From Hymenobacter pini (lineage in GTDB: Bacteria; Bacteroidota; Bacteroidia; Cytophagales; Hymenobacteraceae): DNA of 64,000 nt. Below the pieces are notes generated by a model. It had not been told where the DNA came from. It searched no databases and saw only the letters and a program-made list of their open reading frames with translations. Shown in pieces: positions 8,269 through 16,879 of this stretch. Every line of letters starts with the position of its first letter. Position 1 is the stretch's first letter. The translations under genes and the position numbers were made by a program. The DNA is taken from positions 214,085-278,084 of the forward strand of contig NZ_JAIZZH010000006.1 of assembly GCF_020421205.1 (NCBI RefSeq). The letters run 5' to 3'.

Positions 8269-9381
8269 TTATAGCTGCTGAATGGTGCCTGCCTGAACCT
8301 GAAAGCGGCGAATGTCTTCGGATAAATCGGCTAGCACCCGGTCGGTGCGCTCCAGGTGAGTATCGGTAAGGAATATCTGGCCGAAGGTGTGGTTGGCCAC
8401 CAGCTGCATTAGACGGGTAATACGCTTCTCATCTAATCGGTCAAAAATGTCATCAAGCAGCAAAATGGGTTTTTGCTGCTTGTGCTGGGACAGCATTTCA
8501 AACTGCGCCAGCTTGAGCGCAATGGCGTAGGACTTTTGCTGCCCCTGGGAGCCATAACTCTTAACGGGCAGCTCATCCATCAAGAAGGTGAAGTCGTCTT
8601 TATGAGGTCCAACTGTAGTGCGCTGCAGCGTTAAGTCTTTGCGCTCCTGCAAGCGAAGTAGCTTGAGGAAGTCGGCCCCCGGTAGCTCACTCTTATATGT
8701 AAGGGTTACCTGCTCCCTTGCATCGGCGAGTTGCTCATAATGCCGTTGAAAGATGGGCGCAAACTCCACTAAGAACTCCTGCCGACGTTGTGCCAGCTGT
8801 TCGCCCACAGGAGCTAGTTGCTCGTCAAGCGTGAGCAAGTAGTCCCGGTCATACCCAGCCTGACGGTCGGTGGCTAGCTTGAGCAGAGAGTTGCGCTGCT
8901 TCAGCAAGTGGGTGTAGCGGATAAGCTGGGTCAGGTACTGATGGTCGAGCTGGGAAATGAAGCTGTCGAAGTATTTGCGCCGCTCCTCGCTGCCCTGCCG
9001 GATCAGGTCCGTGTCATAAGGAGAAATCAGGACCACCGGGTAGCGGCCGATGTGGTCAGACACCCGCTCATACGCCTGCTTGTCGTGGGTGATGGTTTTC
9101 TTCTGGCCGAGGCGCAGGCTGCACTGGATGGTTTCGGATTTCTGCTCAGGACCGGAACTGAACCGGCCTTTCACCACAAAGAACTCTTCCCCCTGCTTAA
9201 TACTATTGGTATCAGTAGCAGTGAAGGCGCTTTTGGTAAGCGAGAGATAATGGATGGCATCCAGCAGATTCGTCTTGCCACTGCCGTTGTCGCCCACGAA
9301 GCAATTAATGTGCGGGGAGAAGCTCAGATTGGCGTCTTCGTAGTTTTTGAAGAACAGCAGATGAAGGCTTTGGAGGTTCAT
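8269..9381 (-). CDS. recF: DNA replication and repair protein RecF
   Basis: SMC-like ATPase that binds ssDNA-dsDNA junctions and helps load RecA at gaps. With ATG at 9379-9381 the protein is 370 residues. Walker A GDNGSGKT is at 30-37, the SQGQQKS signature precedes the Walker B segment ILLLDDIFDRLDE, and the FKNYEDANLSF opening is typical. A longer in-frame start (9438) would add 19 residues with no family match and overlap the pdhA promoter region. It is divergent from pdhA. Together with dciA and parS it marks a replication-related neighbourhood. Confidence 0.95.
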   Translation of the reverse strand: MNLQSLHLLFFKNYEDANLSFSPHINCFVGDNGSGKTNLLDAIHYLSLTKSAFTATDTNSIKQGEEFFVVKGRFSSGPEQKSETIQCSLRLGQKKTITHDKQAYERVSDHIGRYPVVLISPYDTDLIRQGSEERRKYFDSFISQLDHQYLTQLIRYTHLLKQRNSLLKLATDRQAGYDRDYLLTLDEQLAPVGEQLAQRRQEFLVEFAPIFQRHYEQLADAREQVTLTYKSELPGADFLKLLRLQERKDLTLQRTTVGPHKDDFTFLMDELPVKSYGSQGQQKSYAIALKLAQFEMLSQHKQQKPILLLDDIFDRLDEKRITRLMQLVANHTFGQIFLTDTHLERTDRVLADLSEDIRRFQVQAGTIQQL

Positions 9382-9449
9382 GCTCAGGGTTCGGAATTGC
9401 AATCCTTTTACGTACTTTCGCATCCCAAACGCGAACAACCGAAAGCAAG

Positions 9450-10625
9450 ATGGCGGAGACGAAAGTAAAGGCTGCCCCCAAGGCTTCCAATTCGACGAAA
9501 AAATCGTCGACCTCTAAAGCTGCCTCCAAAGGCAAAGCGGCTGCTGCTACTACCAAGCAGCCGGATCCGGTATTGCCGCTCGCCAACGAAGAGGCCAAGG
9601 CCGCGACGGGTGCCCCAAAAGCAACCACGCCGGACAATCCGGAATTCTCAAAGGAAACCTACCTGACGTGGTATGAGCAAATGCAGCTCATGCGCAAGTT
9701 TGAGGAGAAGGCCGGTCAGCTCTACGGTCAGCAGAAGATTAAAGGTTTCTGCCACCTCTACATCGGTCAGGAAGCCTGCGTAGCCGGTGCCGTATCGGCC
9801 CTGCAAAAAGGCGACAAGTGGATTACCGCCTACCGTGACCACGCCCACCCGCTGGCCCTGGGCACCTCGCCCAACGCCATTATGGCCGAGCTGTTTGCCA
9901 AAGCCACCGGCTGCTCCAAAGGCAAAGGCGGCTCCATGCACATCTTTGATAAGGAAGTAAACTTCGTTGGTGGCCACGGCATCGTAGGAGCCCAGGTTCC
10001 CATGGGGGCCGGCATTGCCTTTGCCGAGAAGTACAACAAAACCGGCAACCTGTGCATCGCATACATGGGTGATGGTGCCGTACGACAGGGGGCTTTGCAC
10101 GAAGCCTTCAACATGGCTATGCTGTGGAAGCTGCCCGTCATCTTCGTGGTGGAGAACAACGGCTACGCTATGGGTACCTCGGTGCAGCGTACGTCTAACG
10201 TAACGGAACTCTACCACATCGGCCGCGGCTATGACATGCCTTCGGAGCCGGTGAATGCCATGAACGTGGAGGACGTGCACAACGCCGTGGCCCGCGCCGC
10301 TGAGCGTGCCCGTGCCGGCGAAGGCCCCACTTTCTTGGAGTTTAAAACCTACCGTTACAAAGGTCACTCCATGAGTGACCCCGCCAAGTACCGTACCAAA
10401 GAGGAGCTGGAAGATTACCGCTCGCGCGACTCCATCGAGGCTGTACGTCACACTATCCTCACGCACAACATGGCTACTGAGGAGGACCTGACGGCCATTG
10501 ACGAGAAGATTAAGGCGCAGGTGCAGGAGTCGGTGGAGTTTGCTGAAAACTCGCCTTACCCCACGGCCGACGAGTTGTTCAAGGACGTGTACGTGCAACA
10601 GGACTACCCTTACATCCGCGACTAG
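9450..10625 (+). CDS. pdhA: Pyruvate dehydrogenase E1 component, alpha subunit
   Basis: Thiamine-diphosphate-dependent decarboxylation of pyruvate in the PDH complex. The TPP motif starts at GDG (207-209) and ends at ENN (235-237). YRYKGHSMSDP is the phosphorylation-loop region conserved in E1-alpha. The catalytic domain starts near residue 66; before it lies a 60-residue low-complexity head rich in Lys, Ala, Ser and Thr. E1-beta is not in the window. A TACTTTCG sequence in the recF-pdhA gap (about 9412) resembles a -7 box. The TPR gene follows 50 bases later. Confidence 0.93.
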   Translation: MAETKVKAAPKASNSTKKSSTSKAASKGKAAAATTKQPDPVLPLANEEAKAATGAPKATTPDNPEFSKETYLTWYEQMQLMRKFEEKAGQLYGQQKIKGFCHLYIGQEACVAGAVSALQKGDKWITAYRDHAHPLALGTSPNAIMAELFAKATGCSKGKGGSMHIFDKEVNFVGGHGIVGAQVPMGAGIAFAEKYNKTGNLCIAYMGDGAVRQGALHEAFNMAMLWKLPVIFVVENNGYAMGTSVQRTSNVTELYHIGRGYDMPSEPVNAMNVEDVHNAVARAAERARAGEGPTFLEFKTYRYKGHSMSDPAKYRTKEELEDYRSRDSIEAVRHTILTHNMATEEDLTAIDEKIKAQVQESVEFAENSPYPTADELFKDVYVQQDYPYIRD

Positions 10626-10674
10626 CGGAAATTAATCAGGCCGTATTCGGCGGCCGCCTTTCTGCGTAACTCTC

Positions 10675-11451
10675 ATGTCGAAGATTCCTTTCACCGGTAA
10701 AAGCCAGCAGGCCCGCCAGCAACAGCAGCGGGTAGTGTCTACGGACCCATTGCAGCCCGCCGAAGCCTATAACCCCGAGCACCCGCTACTGGAAGACCCT
10801 GATGCCCTCGCCGAACGTTTGGCTAGTTCGGAGGACTTCCTACGCCGTAATAAAAACGTGCTGCTGGGGCTGCTGGCCGTAGTGGTGCTGGCCGTGGCCG
10901 GGGGCTTTGGCTACTATATGTGGCGTGGCTCGCAGGATACCAAGGCGCAGGCTGCCCTGTTCCAGGCGGTAGACTACTGGGAGGCTGATTCGTTGAACAA
11001 AGCGCTGAAGGGTGATGGCCGCAACCTGGGTTTAGAGAAAGTAGCCTCGGAATACAGCGGTACGGCCGCTGGCAACCTGGCCAACTTCTATGCCGGGGTA
11101 GCTTCGCTGAAGAAAGGGGAGTACAAGCAGGCCATCGACTACCTGGAAGACTTTAGCTCGGATGACTATTTGGTACAGGCCCGCGCCTACTCACTGCTGG
11201 GTGATGCGCACCTGGAGTTGAACCAGCCCAAGGAGGCCGCCGACTTCTACAACAAGGCCGCCAACCACAACGCCAACGAGTACTTCTCGCCCGGCTACCT
11301 GATGAAGGAAGCTACCGCCCGCGAACAGGCTAAAGACTACGAGGGGGCTATTGCCGCTTACGACAAAATCATCACCGACTATGCTTCGGCTGCTGAGGTA
11401 ACGGAGGCAAAAGAATACAAAGCCCGCGCTGAAGGACTAGCTGGTAAATAA
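10675..11451 (+). CDS. Membrane-anchored tetratricopeptide-repeat protein (YfgM-like layout)
   Basis: 258 residues: a ~60-residue polar N-terminus with a Gln-rich patch, one transmembrane helix (about 61-82), then a TPR-rich C-terminal domain. The topology resembles YfgM/TPR_21 proteins, which accompany periplasmic chaperones, but similarity beyond topology cannot be judged here. It follows pdhA in the same direction and ends at a clear terminator, so the two may share a transcript. Confidence 0.75.
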   Translation: MSKIPFTGKSQQARQQQQRVVSTDPLQPAEAYNPEHPLLEDPDALAERLASSEDFLRRNKNVLLGLLAVVVLAVAGGFGYYMWRGSQDTKAQAALFQAVDYWEADSLNKALKGDGRNLGLEKVASEYSGTAAGNLANFYAGVASLKKGEYKQAIDYLEDFSSDDYLVQARAYSLLGDAHLELNQPKEAADFYNKAANHNANEYFSPGYLMKEATAREQAKDYEGAIAAYDKIITDYASAAEVTEAKEYKARAEGLAGK

Positions 11452-11471
11452 GTATAGCTATAGCACAAGTG

Positions 11472-11503
11472 AAAAGCGGCGGCCGGCAGGTCGCCGCTTT
11501 TTT
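11472..11503 (+). terminator. Rho-independent terminator
   Basis: AAAAGCGGCG pairs with CGCCGCTTTT and six T end the structure. Confidence 0.85.
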
Positions 11504-11531
11504 GTGGGCGTGCTACTCGAAGTCGGTCGTC

Positions 11532-11540
11532 TATCTTTGC
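11532..11540 (+). promoter_or_regulatory. Promoter -7 box of ribH
   Basis: TATCTTTGC fits the Bacteroidota sigma-A -7 consensus TAnnTTTG and lies 47 bases before the ribH ATG. Confidence 0.65.
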
Positions 11541-11586
11541 CGGGCAGCTACGGGCTGCGTCACCTTCACCGACTACATTTCGCCCC

Positions 11587-12063
11587 ATGGCAACCTCCCT
11601 CAAAAACCTGAGTGACTATACCTCCGACCACTTCATTGATATCAGCGACAAGCGCTTTGGCCTGGTGGTGGCTGAGTGGAACCGGGAAATCACCGACACG
11701 CTGGCGCAGGGGGCCTACGAAACCCTGCTCAAGCACGGGGCCAAGCCCGAGAACATCTACCGCAATACGGTACCCGGTAGCTTCGAGCTGACGCTAGGTG
11801 CCCAACTGCTGGCCCAGCACGAGGAGATTGACGCCGTGATTTGCCTGGGCGTCGTGATTAAAGGCGAAACCAAGCACGATGACTACATCTGCCACGCGGT
11901 GGCCAGCGGTATCACCAATGTGGGGCTGAAGTTCAACAAGCCCGTCATCTTTGGCTTGGTGACGACGAACACCCTGGAGCAGGCCTGGGACCGGGCCGGT
12001 GGCAAGCACGGCAACAAGGGGGTAGAGGGAGCTGTGGCCGCCATCCATATGCTCGGCTTCTAA
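11587..12063 (+). CDS. ribH: 6,7-dimethyl-8-ribityllumazine synthase
   Basis: Penultimate step of riboflavin synthesis: joins the ribityl-aminouracil and dihydroxybutanone phosphate. PGSFELTLGAQLLA and the substrate loop CLGVVIKGETKHDDYIC are present. His in GETKH is the catalytic base position. Length (158) is normal for the icosahedral enzyme. It stands alone, away from other rib genes, with its own promoter box upstream. Confidence 0.95.
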   Translation: MATSLKNLSDYTSDHFIDISDKRFGLVVAEWNREITDTLAQGAYETLLKHGAKPENIYRNTVPGSFELTLGAQLLAQHEEIDAVICLGVVIKGETKHDDYICHAVASGITNVGLKFNKPVIFGLVTTNTLEQAWDRAGGKHGNKGVEGAVAAIHMLGF

Positions 12064-12140
12064 CCGCAACCAGAAGCCGCCGGGTTTCTGAAAAAGCTGC
12101 AACCGCACACCGGTATTGTGCTCATTAACTGACAAAGCCG

Positions 12141-12149
12141 TAGCTTTGC
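12141..12149 (+). promoter_or_regulatory. Promoter -7 box with a long leader before the DksA-like gene
   Basis: TAGCTTTGC matches TAnnTTTG; a TTG about 22 bases upstream could be the -33 element. It would start a transcript with a leader of roughly 185 bases before the ATG at 12341. Confidence 0.5.
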
Positions 12150-12340
12150 GGCCGAAAACAGCTGGCCATCGGCAGCACCGGGCTGATAGACGCGCCCTCC
12201 ACTTGCTAGTGACCATGCGTAAGTAAGGTAAACTTATTCGCGGAAGCTGCTGTTGGGCGTAACTACTGGCAGATGAGAGGCTACCGGCGTCGGCAGTTTA
12301 GTCAGTAATCCATTTGTATTTAACCTCTTCCTGCAACGTC

Positions 12341-12724
12341 ATGAGTGAAGCACCCCTACGCTATTCCAGGGAAGAACTGGCCGAATTTGAGCAAATTATT
12401 CAGGAGAAGCTCACGGCTGCCCGGAAGGAAGTAGCGTTCATCAAAGAAACGCTGAGCCGCAAAAACGACTCGGGTACCGATAACACGGCTTCTTCATCGA
12501 AGGTGCTGGAAGATGGTGCCGATACGGCGGAAAAAGAAAGCCTGAACCAATTGGCCTCGCGCCAGATGAAGTTTATCCAGCAGCTGGAAAACGCCCTTAT
12601 CCGCATCAAAAACGGAACCTACGGCGTGTGCATTGGTACCGGCAAGCTGATTCCGAAGGAGCGCCTGCGGGCAGTGCCCCACACCCAGCACTCCATCGAA
12701 GCTAAAATGGCCCGCCGCGACTAA
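12341..12724 (+). CDS. TraR/DksA-like transcription factor lacking the zinc cysteines
   Basis: 127 residues: a long N-terminal helical pair, then the globular tip segment NGTYGVCIGTGKLIPKERL of DksA/TraR proteins. DksA proteins bind in the RNA polymerase secondary channel. In this copy the four zinc-binding cysteines are reduced to one (in YGVC); the partner positions are Gly, Thr, His and Ser. This cysteine-poor form is common in Bacteroidota, so it is likely functional. ATG 12341 is chosen over an in-frame start at 12314. Confidence 0.88.
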   Translation: MSEAPLRYSREELAEFEQIIQEKLTAARKEVAFIKETLSRKNDSGTDNTASSSKVLEDGADTAEKESLNQLASRQMKFIQQLENALIRIKNGTYGVCIGTGKLIPKERLRAVPHTQHSIEAKMARRD

Positions 12725-12744
12725 TTGCAGTAAGCCCCAATACC

Positions 12745-12806
12745 TGCCCGGACTGACAACCGGCCTCTGCCACTCGCGGAGCCGGCTGCCAGTCCGGGCA
12801 CTGTTT
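12745..12806 (+). terminator. Terminator hairpin after the DksA-like gene
   Basis: TGCCCGGACTG (12745-12755) pairs with CAGTCCGGGCA (12790-12800). A nested CCGGC/GCCGG stem lies inside and four T follow. Confidence 0.65.
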
Positions 12807-12889
12807 TCGGGAGCCGTGCGTTGGCCGGTTTCCGTTTAACCTGATTTTTCACCATCCCGTAGCGATACGGTATTCACGCTTCTACCATC

Positions 12890-14656
12890 ATGGGTAAGAA
12901 ACATTTCTCCAGCGAGCCTTCCGGCCGTAAAGGTCGCCCCGCTGGCTCTGGCCGCCCCTCTGGCAATACTGAGGGTTTCCGCAAGTTTATGCAGCCCCAG
13001 CAGGAGCGCTCCGAGCGGGACTCGCGGCGCGAGTCCGACCGTTCCAGCTTCGGCCGTTCGTCGGGTGGCAACAGCTACGGCGGCCCCAAGAAGTTTGGAA
13101 ATACCGGTGGATACGGTGCGCCTAAGAAATTCGGGGGCCAGAGCAGCTTCGGCAACCGGGAGAATCGCCCATATCGTGGAGACAACAACAACACGCAGCG
13201 CTCCGACTTCAACCGGGAGGAGCGCCCTAAGCGGGAGTTTACGCCCCGCGAAACCTGGCAGGGCCAGCCCTACCGCCAAGAGGGTAAAACGGCCGTGCCG
13301 CGCGGCCTGCCCGGCGAGCGGAACCGCAAATTTGTAAAGCAGAACCCGAACCCGGCCCCGGCACCGGAGCCGGAAACGTACCGCCCCCGGGCTACGGAGG
13401 AACGCTCGGAGCGTAGCTTCGGTGCTGACCGGGAAATCCGGGCGGCCCGCCCCTTCGATTTCCGTGGCCGGCCAACTGACTTGGACGGTGAGCGTGCGGA
13501 GCGGCCCAGCCGCTTCGAAGGCGATTCTCAGCGTGAGCGGCCGGCTCGGCGGGAAGGTGGATTCAACTCGGAGCGTCGCGACTTCAGCAACCGTAAGCCC
13601 CAGGGCTATGGCGGCGGAGCCGCTGGCGAAAAGCGCACCAGCCGCCCCGGCTCGTTTGGCGACAAGCGGGAAACTCGCTCGTTTGACCGGGACGACCGGA
13701 AGGGCTTCAGCAGCCAGCGCAGCGTTGGTACGGAGCGCCGCGAAAGCCGCCCAACCGAGGAGCGTCCTCGCCGGGCCCATGATGAGTTTGTAGGTCGGGG
13801 TGCTCAAACTCCGAGTTCTAACCAAGCAGGTAAGCGCAAGTACGGTGAGGTAGCTGGGGAGGCGCCCGACTACAAAAACCTTAAGCACTACGAAGACGAC
13901 AAAACCCGTGGCAACAAGCGCCGGCGCGAAGAAGACGACGTGGCTACGGGCGAGGTACGCCTGAACCGCTACATTGCCAACGCCGGCATCTGCTCCCGCC
14001 GCGAAGCCGACTCCCTCATTGCGGCCGGCGAAATCAAGGTGAATGGGCAGGTGGTGACGGAAATGGGCTACAAAGTACAGCCCTCCGACACGGTGCAGTA
14101 CGGGAAAACCAACCTCAACCGGGAGAAGCTGGTGTACGTGCTCCTGAACAAACCCAAAGACTACATCACCACCACCGAGGACCCGGAAGGTCGTCGCACG
14201 GTAATGGAGTTGATCAAGGGTGCTTCGAAGGAGCGGGTGTTCCCGGTAGGCCGTCTCGACCGGAATACGACCGGTCTGCTGCTGTTCACCAACGACGGCG
14301 AGGTAGCCCAGAAACTCTCGCACCCCTCGCACCGCAACAAGAAAATCTACCAAGTAGAACTGGACAAGCCGCTGACCCCCGAGCACTTGGCCCAAATTGC
14401 GGAAGGTCTGGAGCTGGAAGATGGCAAAGCTGAAGTAGACGACGTGGCCGTAGTGGCCGGCAACCCGCACTTTGTGGGCGTGGAAATTCACATTGGCCGG
14501 AACCGTATCGTGCGCCGCATCTTCGAGCACCTGGGCTACGACGTAGTAACCCTGGACCGGGTGCAGTACGCGGGCCTAACCAAAAAGGACCTGCCCCGTG
14601 GTAAATGGCGCTTCCTTAACGAGAAAGAGGTAATCCGCCTTAAGTATTTCATGTAG
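12890..14656 (+). CDS. RluB/RsuA-type pseudouridine synthase with a 350-residue disordered head
   Basis: Converts uridine to pseudouridine in rRNA. An S4 RNA-binding domain starts near residue 356 (RLNRYIANAGICSRREAD). The catalytic motif GRLDRNTTGLLL follows, with catalytic Asp457, and the domain ends with RRIFEHLGYDV. The first ~350 residues are low complexity: Arg, Gly, Glu, Ser and Phe with many RGG-, RRE- and FGG-like pieces. That is a probable RNA-binding disordered tail, typical of Bacteroidota homologues but unusually long. The target base (23S or 16S) cannot be assigned. Confidence 0.9.
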   Translation: MGKKHFSSEPSGRKGRPAGSGRPSGNTEGFRKFMQPQQERSERDSRRESDRSSFGRSSGGNSYGGPKKFGNTGGYGAPKKFGGQSSFGNRENRPYRGDNNNTQRSDFNREERPKREFTPRETWQGQPYRQEGKTAVPRGLPGERNRKFVKQNPNPAPAPEPETYRPRATEERSERSFGADREIRAARPFDFRGRPTDLDGERAERPSRFEGDSQRERPARREGGFNSERRDFSNRKPQGYGGGAAGEKRTSRPGSFGDKRETRSFDRDDRKGFSSQRSVGTERRESRPTEERPRRAHDEFVGRGAQTPSSNQAGKRKYGEVAGEAPDYKNLKHYEDDKTRGNKRRREEDDVATGEVRLNRYIANAGICSRREADSLIAAGEIKVNGQVVTEMGYKVQPSDTVQYGKTNLNREKLVYVLLNKPKDYITTTEDPEGRRTVMELIKGASKERVFPVGRLDRNTTGLLLFTNDGEVAQKLSHPSHRNKKIYQVELDKPLTPEHLAQIAEGLELEDGKAEVDDVAVVAGNPHFVGVEIHIGRNRIVRRIFEHLGYDVVTLDRVQYAGLTKKDLPRGKWRFLNEKEVIRLKYFM

Positions 14657-14795
14657 GCACGCAACCCGGTGCCCCGCGCCGGGCTCTTATGAGTGCATGA
14701 GCTAGAATGAGTGGTTCGGCGAAGTTTACCCTATAGTGACTTCCTGAGCCACTCATTTGCTCTTTTCACCCAATTCATTTCACGCACAAACTGGC

Positions 14796-15539
14796 TTGCG
14801 GACTCTCGCGCTTGATATTGGCAACACGGCCGTGAAGGTGGGCTTCTTTGAAGCTGACGCTTTGGTAGAAGCAGTGGCGGGGCAGACGACGGAGCAGGTG
14901 CTGGCGGCCGTGGCGCGGTTCCGGCCCGAGCATGTGGTAGTGGCTTCAGTGGCGGAACCTACCCAGACTTGGGCCGGGCAACTCCGTTCCTTAGTGCCGG
15001 GAGCCGTGCTGGAGTTTGCGCCGGCCACTACGCCGCTGCCCATCCGCAATGCCTACGCCACCCCGCACACTCTGGGAGCCGATAGGCTGGCCGCCGCCGT
15101 GGGAGCAGCCTGGCTGTTGCCCGGCCGGCCGGTGGTGATTGTGGATGCCGGCACGGCCCTTAAGTGCGACCTGGTAACGCCCGACGGAACATTCCAGGGT
15201 GGCAGCATTGCGCCGGGGCTGGCTATGCGGTTCCGAGCCCTGCACACGTTTACCGGGCGGCTGCCGCTGGTAGAGAAACCGGCCGACGAAACCGCCGATA
15301 TTCCCTTGACCGGTACCGATACGCAGGGTGCCATCCAGAGTGGGGCGCTGAACGGAGCCGTGGCCGAAGTGCGCGGAATGCTGGCCGAGTATGAGGCGCA
15401 GTATCCGAGCTTGGCGGTGGTGCTGGCCGGCGGCGACGCCCCATTTTTTCGCACCCGGCTGAAACGGCCTATCTTTGTTGTTCCGGAGCTCGTGCTACTT
15501 GGGCTCCACCGAATTTTAGTACATCATGTCGCATCCTAA
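14796..15539 (+). CDS. coaX: Type III pantothenate kinase
   Basis: First step of CoA synthesis from pantothenate, using the type III enzyme. Motifs: LALDIGNTAVKVG at the N-terminus (ATP phosphate site), GADRLAAAVGA in the middle and VDAGTALKCDLV. There is no ATG. TTG 14796 places the conserved strand four residues in and is preferred; TTG 14757 is an alternative. The last 14 bases overlap the next gene, which suggests translational coupling. It begins an envelope-related run through lptC. Confidence 0.9.
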   Translation: MRTLALDIGNTAVKVGFFEADALVEAVAGQTTEQVLAAVARFRPEHVVVASVAEPTQTWAGQLRSLVPGAVLEFAPATTPLPIRNAYATPHTLGADRLAAAVGAAWLLPGRPVVIVDAGTALKCDLVTPDGTFQGGSIAPGLAMRFRALHTFTGRLPLVEKPADETADIPLTGTDTQGAIQSGALNGAVAEVRGMLAEYEAQYPSLAVVLAGGDAPFFRTRLKRPIFVVPELVLLGLHRILVHHVAS

Positions 15540-16878
15540 GTTTGCCGGCCTGGCCGGTGGTTTCTCGCTGCTGGGGCTGCTGGCCGCTTCGCCAGCCGTA
15601 CTAGGCCAAGGCCTGGGCAACTCCCCGTATTCGCGCCTGGGCCTGGGCGACGCCAGCCTGAACGCCGGCGGTGTGCGGCAGATGGGCATGGGCGGTATTG
15701 GGGTAGCGGCTCCTAATAGTGTGAACGTAAACGAGCTGAACCCGGCCCTGCTGTACTATACCACCCGAACCACGTTTGAGGCCGGTTTCACGGGGCAGTT
15801 CAAAACCCTGCGCAACACCGTAAGTCGGCAGCGCACCGGTACCGCTACGCTGGGCTATCTGGCGCTGGCAGTGCCCATCAACCGGCACTGGGCCGGGGCC
15901 ATCGGCCTCAAGCCTTACAGCACGGTCGACTACGAGTCGAAGACGGTAGATAACAGCATTCAGGGCGACCCCACCGCACAGGTGGAGAAGCGCTATACTG
16001 GGTCGGGTGGTTTGGCGGAGGCCTACATGAGCCACGCCGTGCGCCTAGGGAAGTGGGTGACGGTAGGGGCCTCGGCCGGCTACGTATTCGGTAGCGTTGA
16101 CCAGGACGCTGGCACCCGCATCGGTACCAGTACTTCCAGCCTCGATTTCTCGAACCGTGACATTTACCAGCAGCACGTGCGCTACTCCGATTTTGCCTTC
16201 CGGGGCGGGGTGCACTACCGGGGTAAAATCAAGGATAAGCTGAGCCTGAACGTGGGCGGTACCTATAGCTTCCGCTCCAACCTGAATGGTACCCGTAGTA
16301 TTAGCCTGATTCGGGAGGACTACGAGGGTATTCAAACCAGCCTCACAGCGTTGCAGACTGATATAAAGGGCATGGCCCGGGTACCGGCCCTCACGCAGTT
16401 GGGCATCAGCCTGGATAACAACCGTAGCTGGAGTGTGAGCTTGGATGGCTCCCGGCAGCAATGGTCGCAGTTCCGGGCCTTTGGCGAGCAGGGCGGTACC
16501 TCCGGTATTCCGCTCAGCGACACGTACCGCGTGGGCCTGGGAGGTGAGTTGACTCCCGATGCTACTTCGGTAGATAATTACTTCAACCGCGTGACTTACC
16601 GGGCGGGCCTGAATATGGCGCAAATGCCCTACCGCCCCGGTGGCAAAACGCTCTACGACCGGTCGGTGAGTTGGGGCTTTGCCTTCCCGCTGCCTACGGC
16701 CACGGCCCTGGATGCTACTACTCTCAGTCTGGGCTTCACCTACGGGCAGCGCGGCAACACGGACGTGCTTCGCCTGTCCGACGGCTCCACGGAGCGCAAC
16801 GTGAAGGAGGACTACATTCGGATGCAGCTGGGCGTGACGCTGAATAACCGCTGGTTTATCAAGCGCCGGATTGAGTAG
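15526..16878 (+). CDS. Putative outer-membrane beta-barrel protein
   Basis: 450 residues with a signal peptide ending near ...AVLGQ (about residue 28). The mature part starts GLGNSPYSRLGLGD, followed by alternating amphipathic strands rich in Gly, Tyr, Ser and Thr, and ends in a strand containing NNRWFIKRR. The layout is FadL/OMPP1-like and recalls Bacteroidota barrel proteins, often found next to coaX and lptC. The transported substrate is unknown. It starts inside coaX and ends one base before the lptC ATG, so the three genes are surely one transcript. Confidence 0.75.
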   Translation: MSHPKFAGLAGGFSLLGLLAASPAVLGQGLGNSPYSRLGLGDASLNAGGVRQMGMGGIGVAAPNSVNVNELNPALLYYTTRTTFEAGFTGQFKTLRNTVSRQRTGTATLGYLALAVPINRHWAGAIGLKPYSTVDYESKTVDNSIQGDPTAQVEKRYTGSGGLAEAYMSHAVRLGKWVTVGASAGYVFGSVDQDAGTRIGTSTSSLDFSNRDIYQQHVRYSDFAFRGGVHYRGKIKDKLSLNVGGTYSFRSNLNGTRSISLIREDYEGIQTSLTALQTDIKGMARVPALTQLGISLDNNRSWSVSLDGSRQQWSQFRAFGEQGGTSGIPLSDTYRVGLGGELTPDATSVDNYFNRVTYRAGLNMAQMPYRPGGKTLYDRSVSWGFAFPLPTATALDATTLSLGFTYGQRGNTDVLRLSDGSTERNVKEDYIRMQLGVTLNNRWFIKRRIE

Positions 16879-16879
16879 T

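Noticed and set aside
12836..14530. 564-codon minus-strand frame opposite the pseudouridine synthase
   Set aside because: Shadow caused by GC-rich codon positions; the plus strand carries S4 and catalytic motifs.
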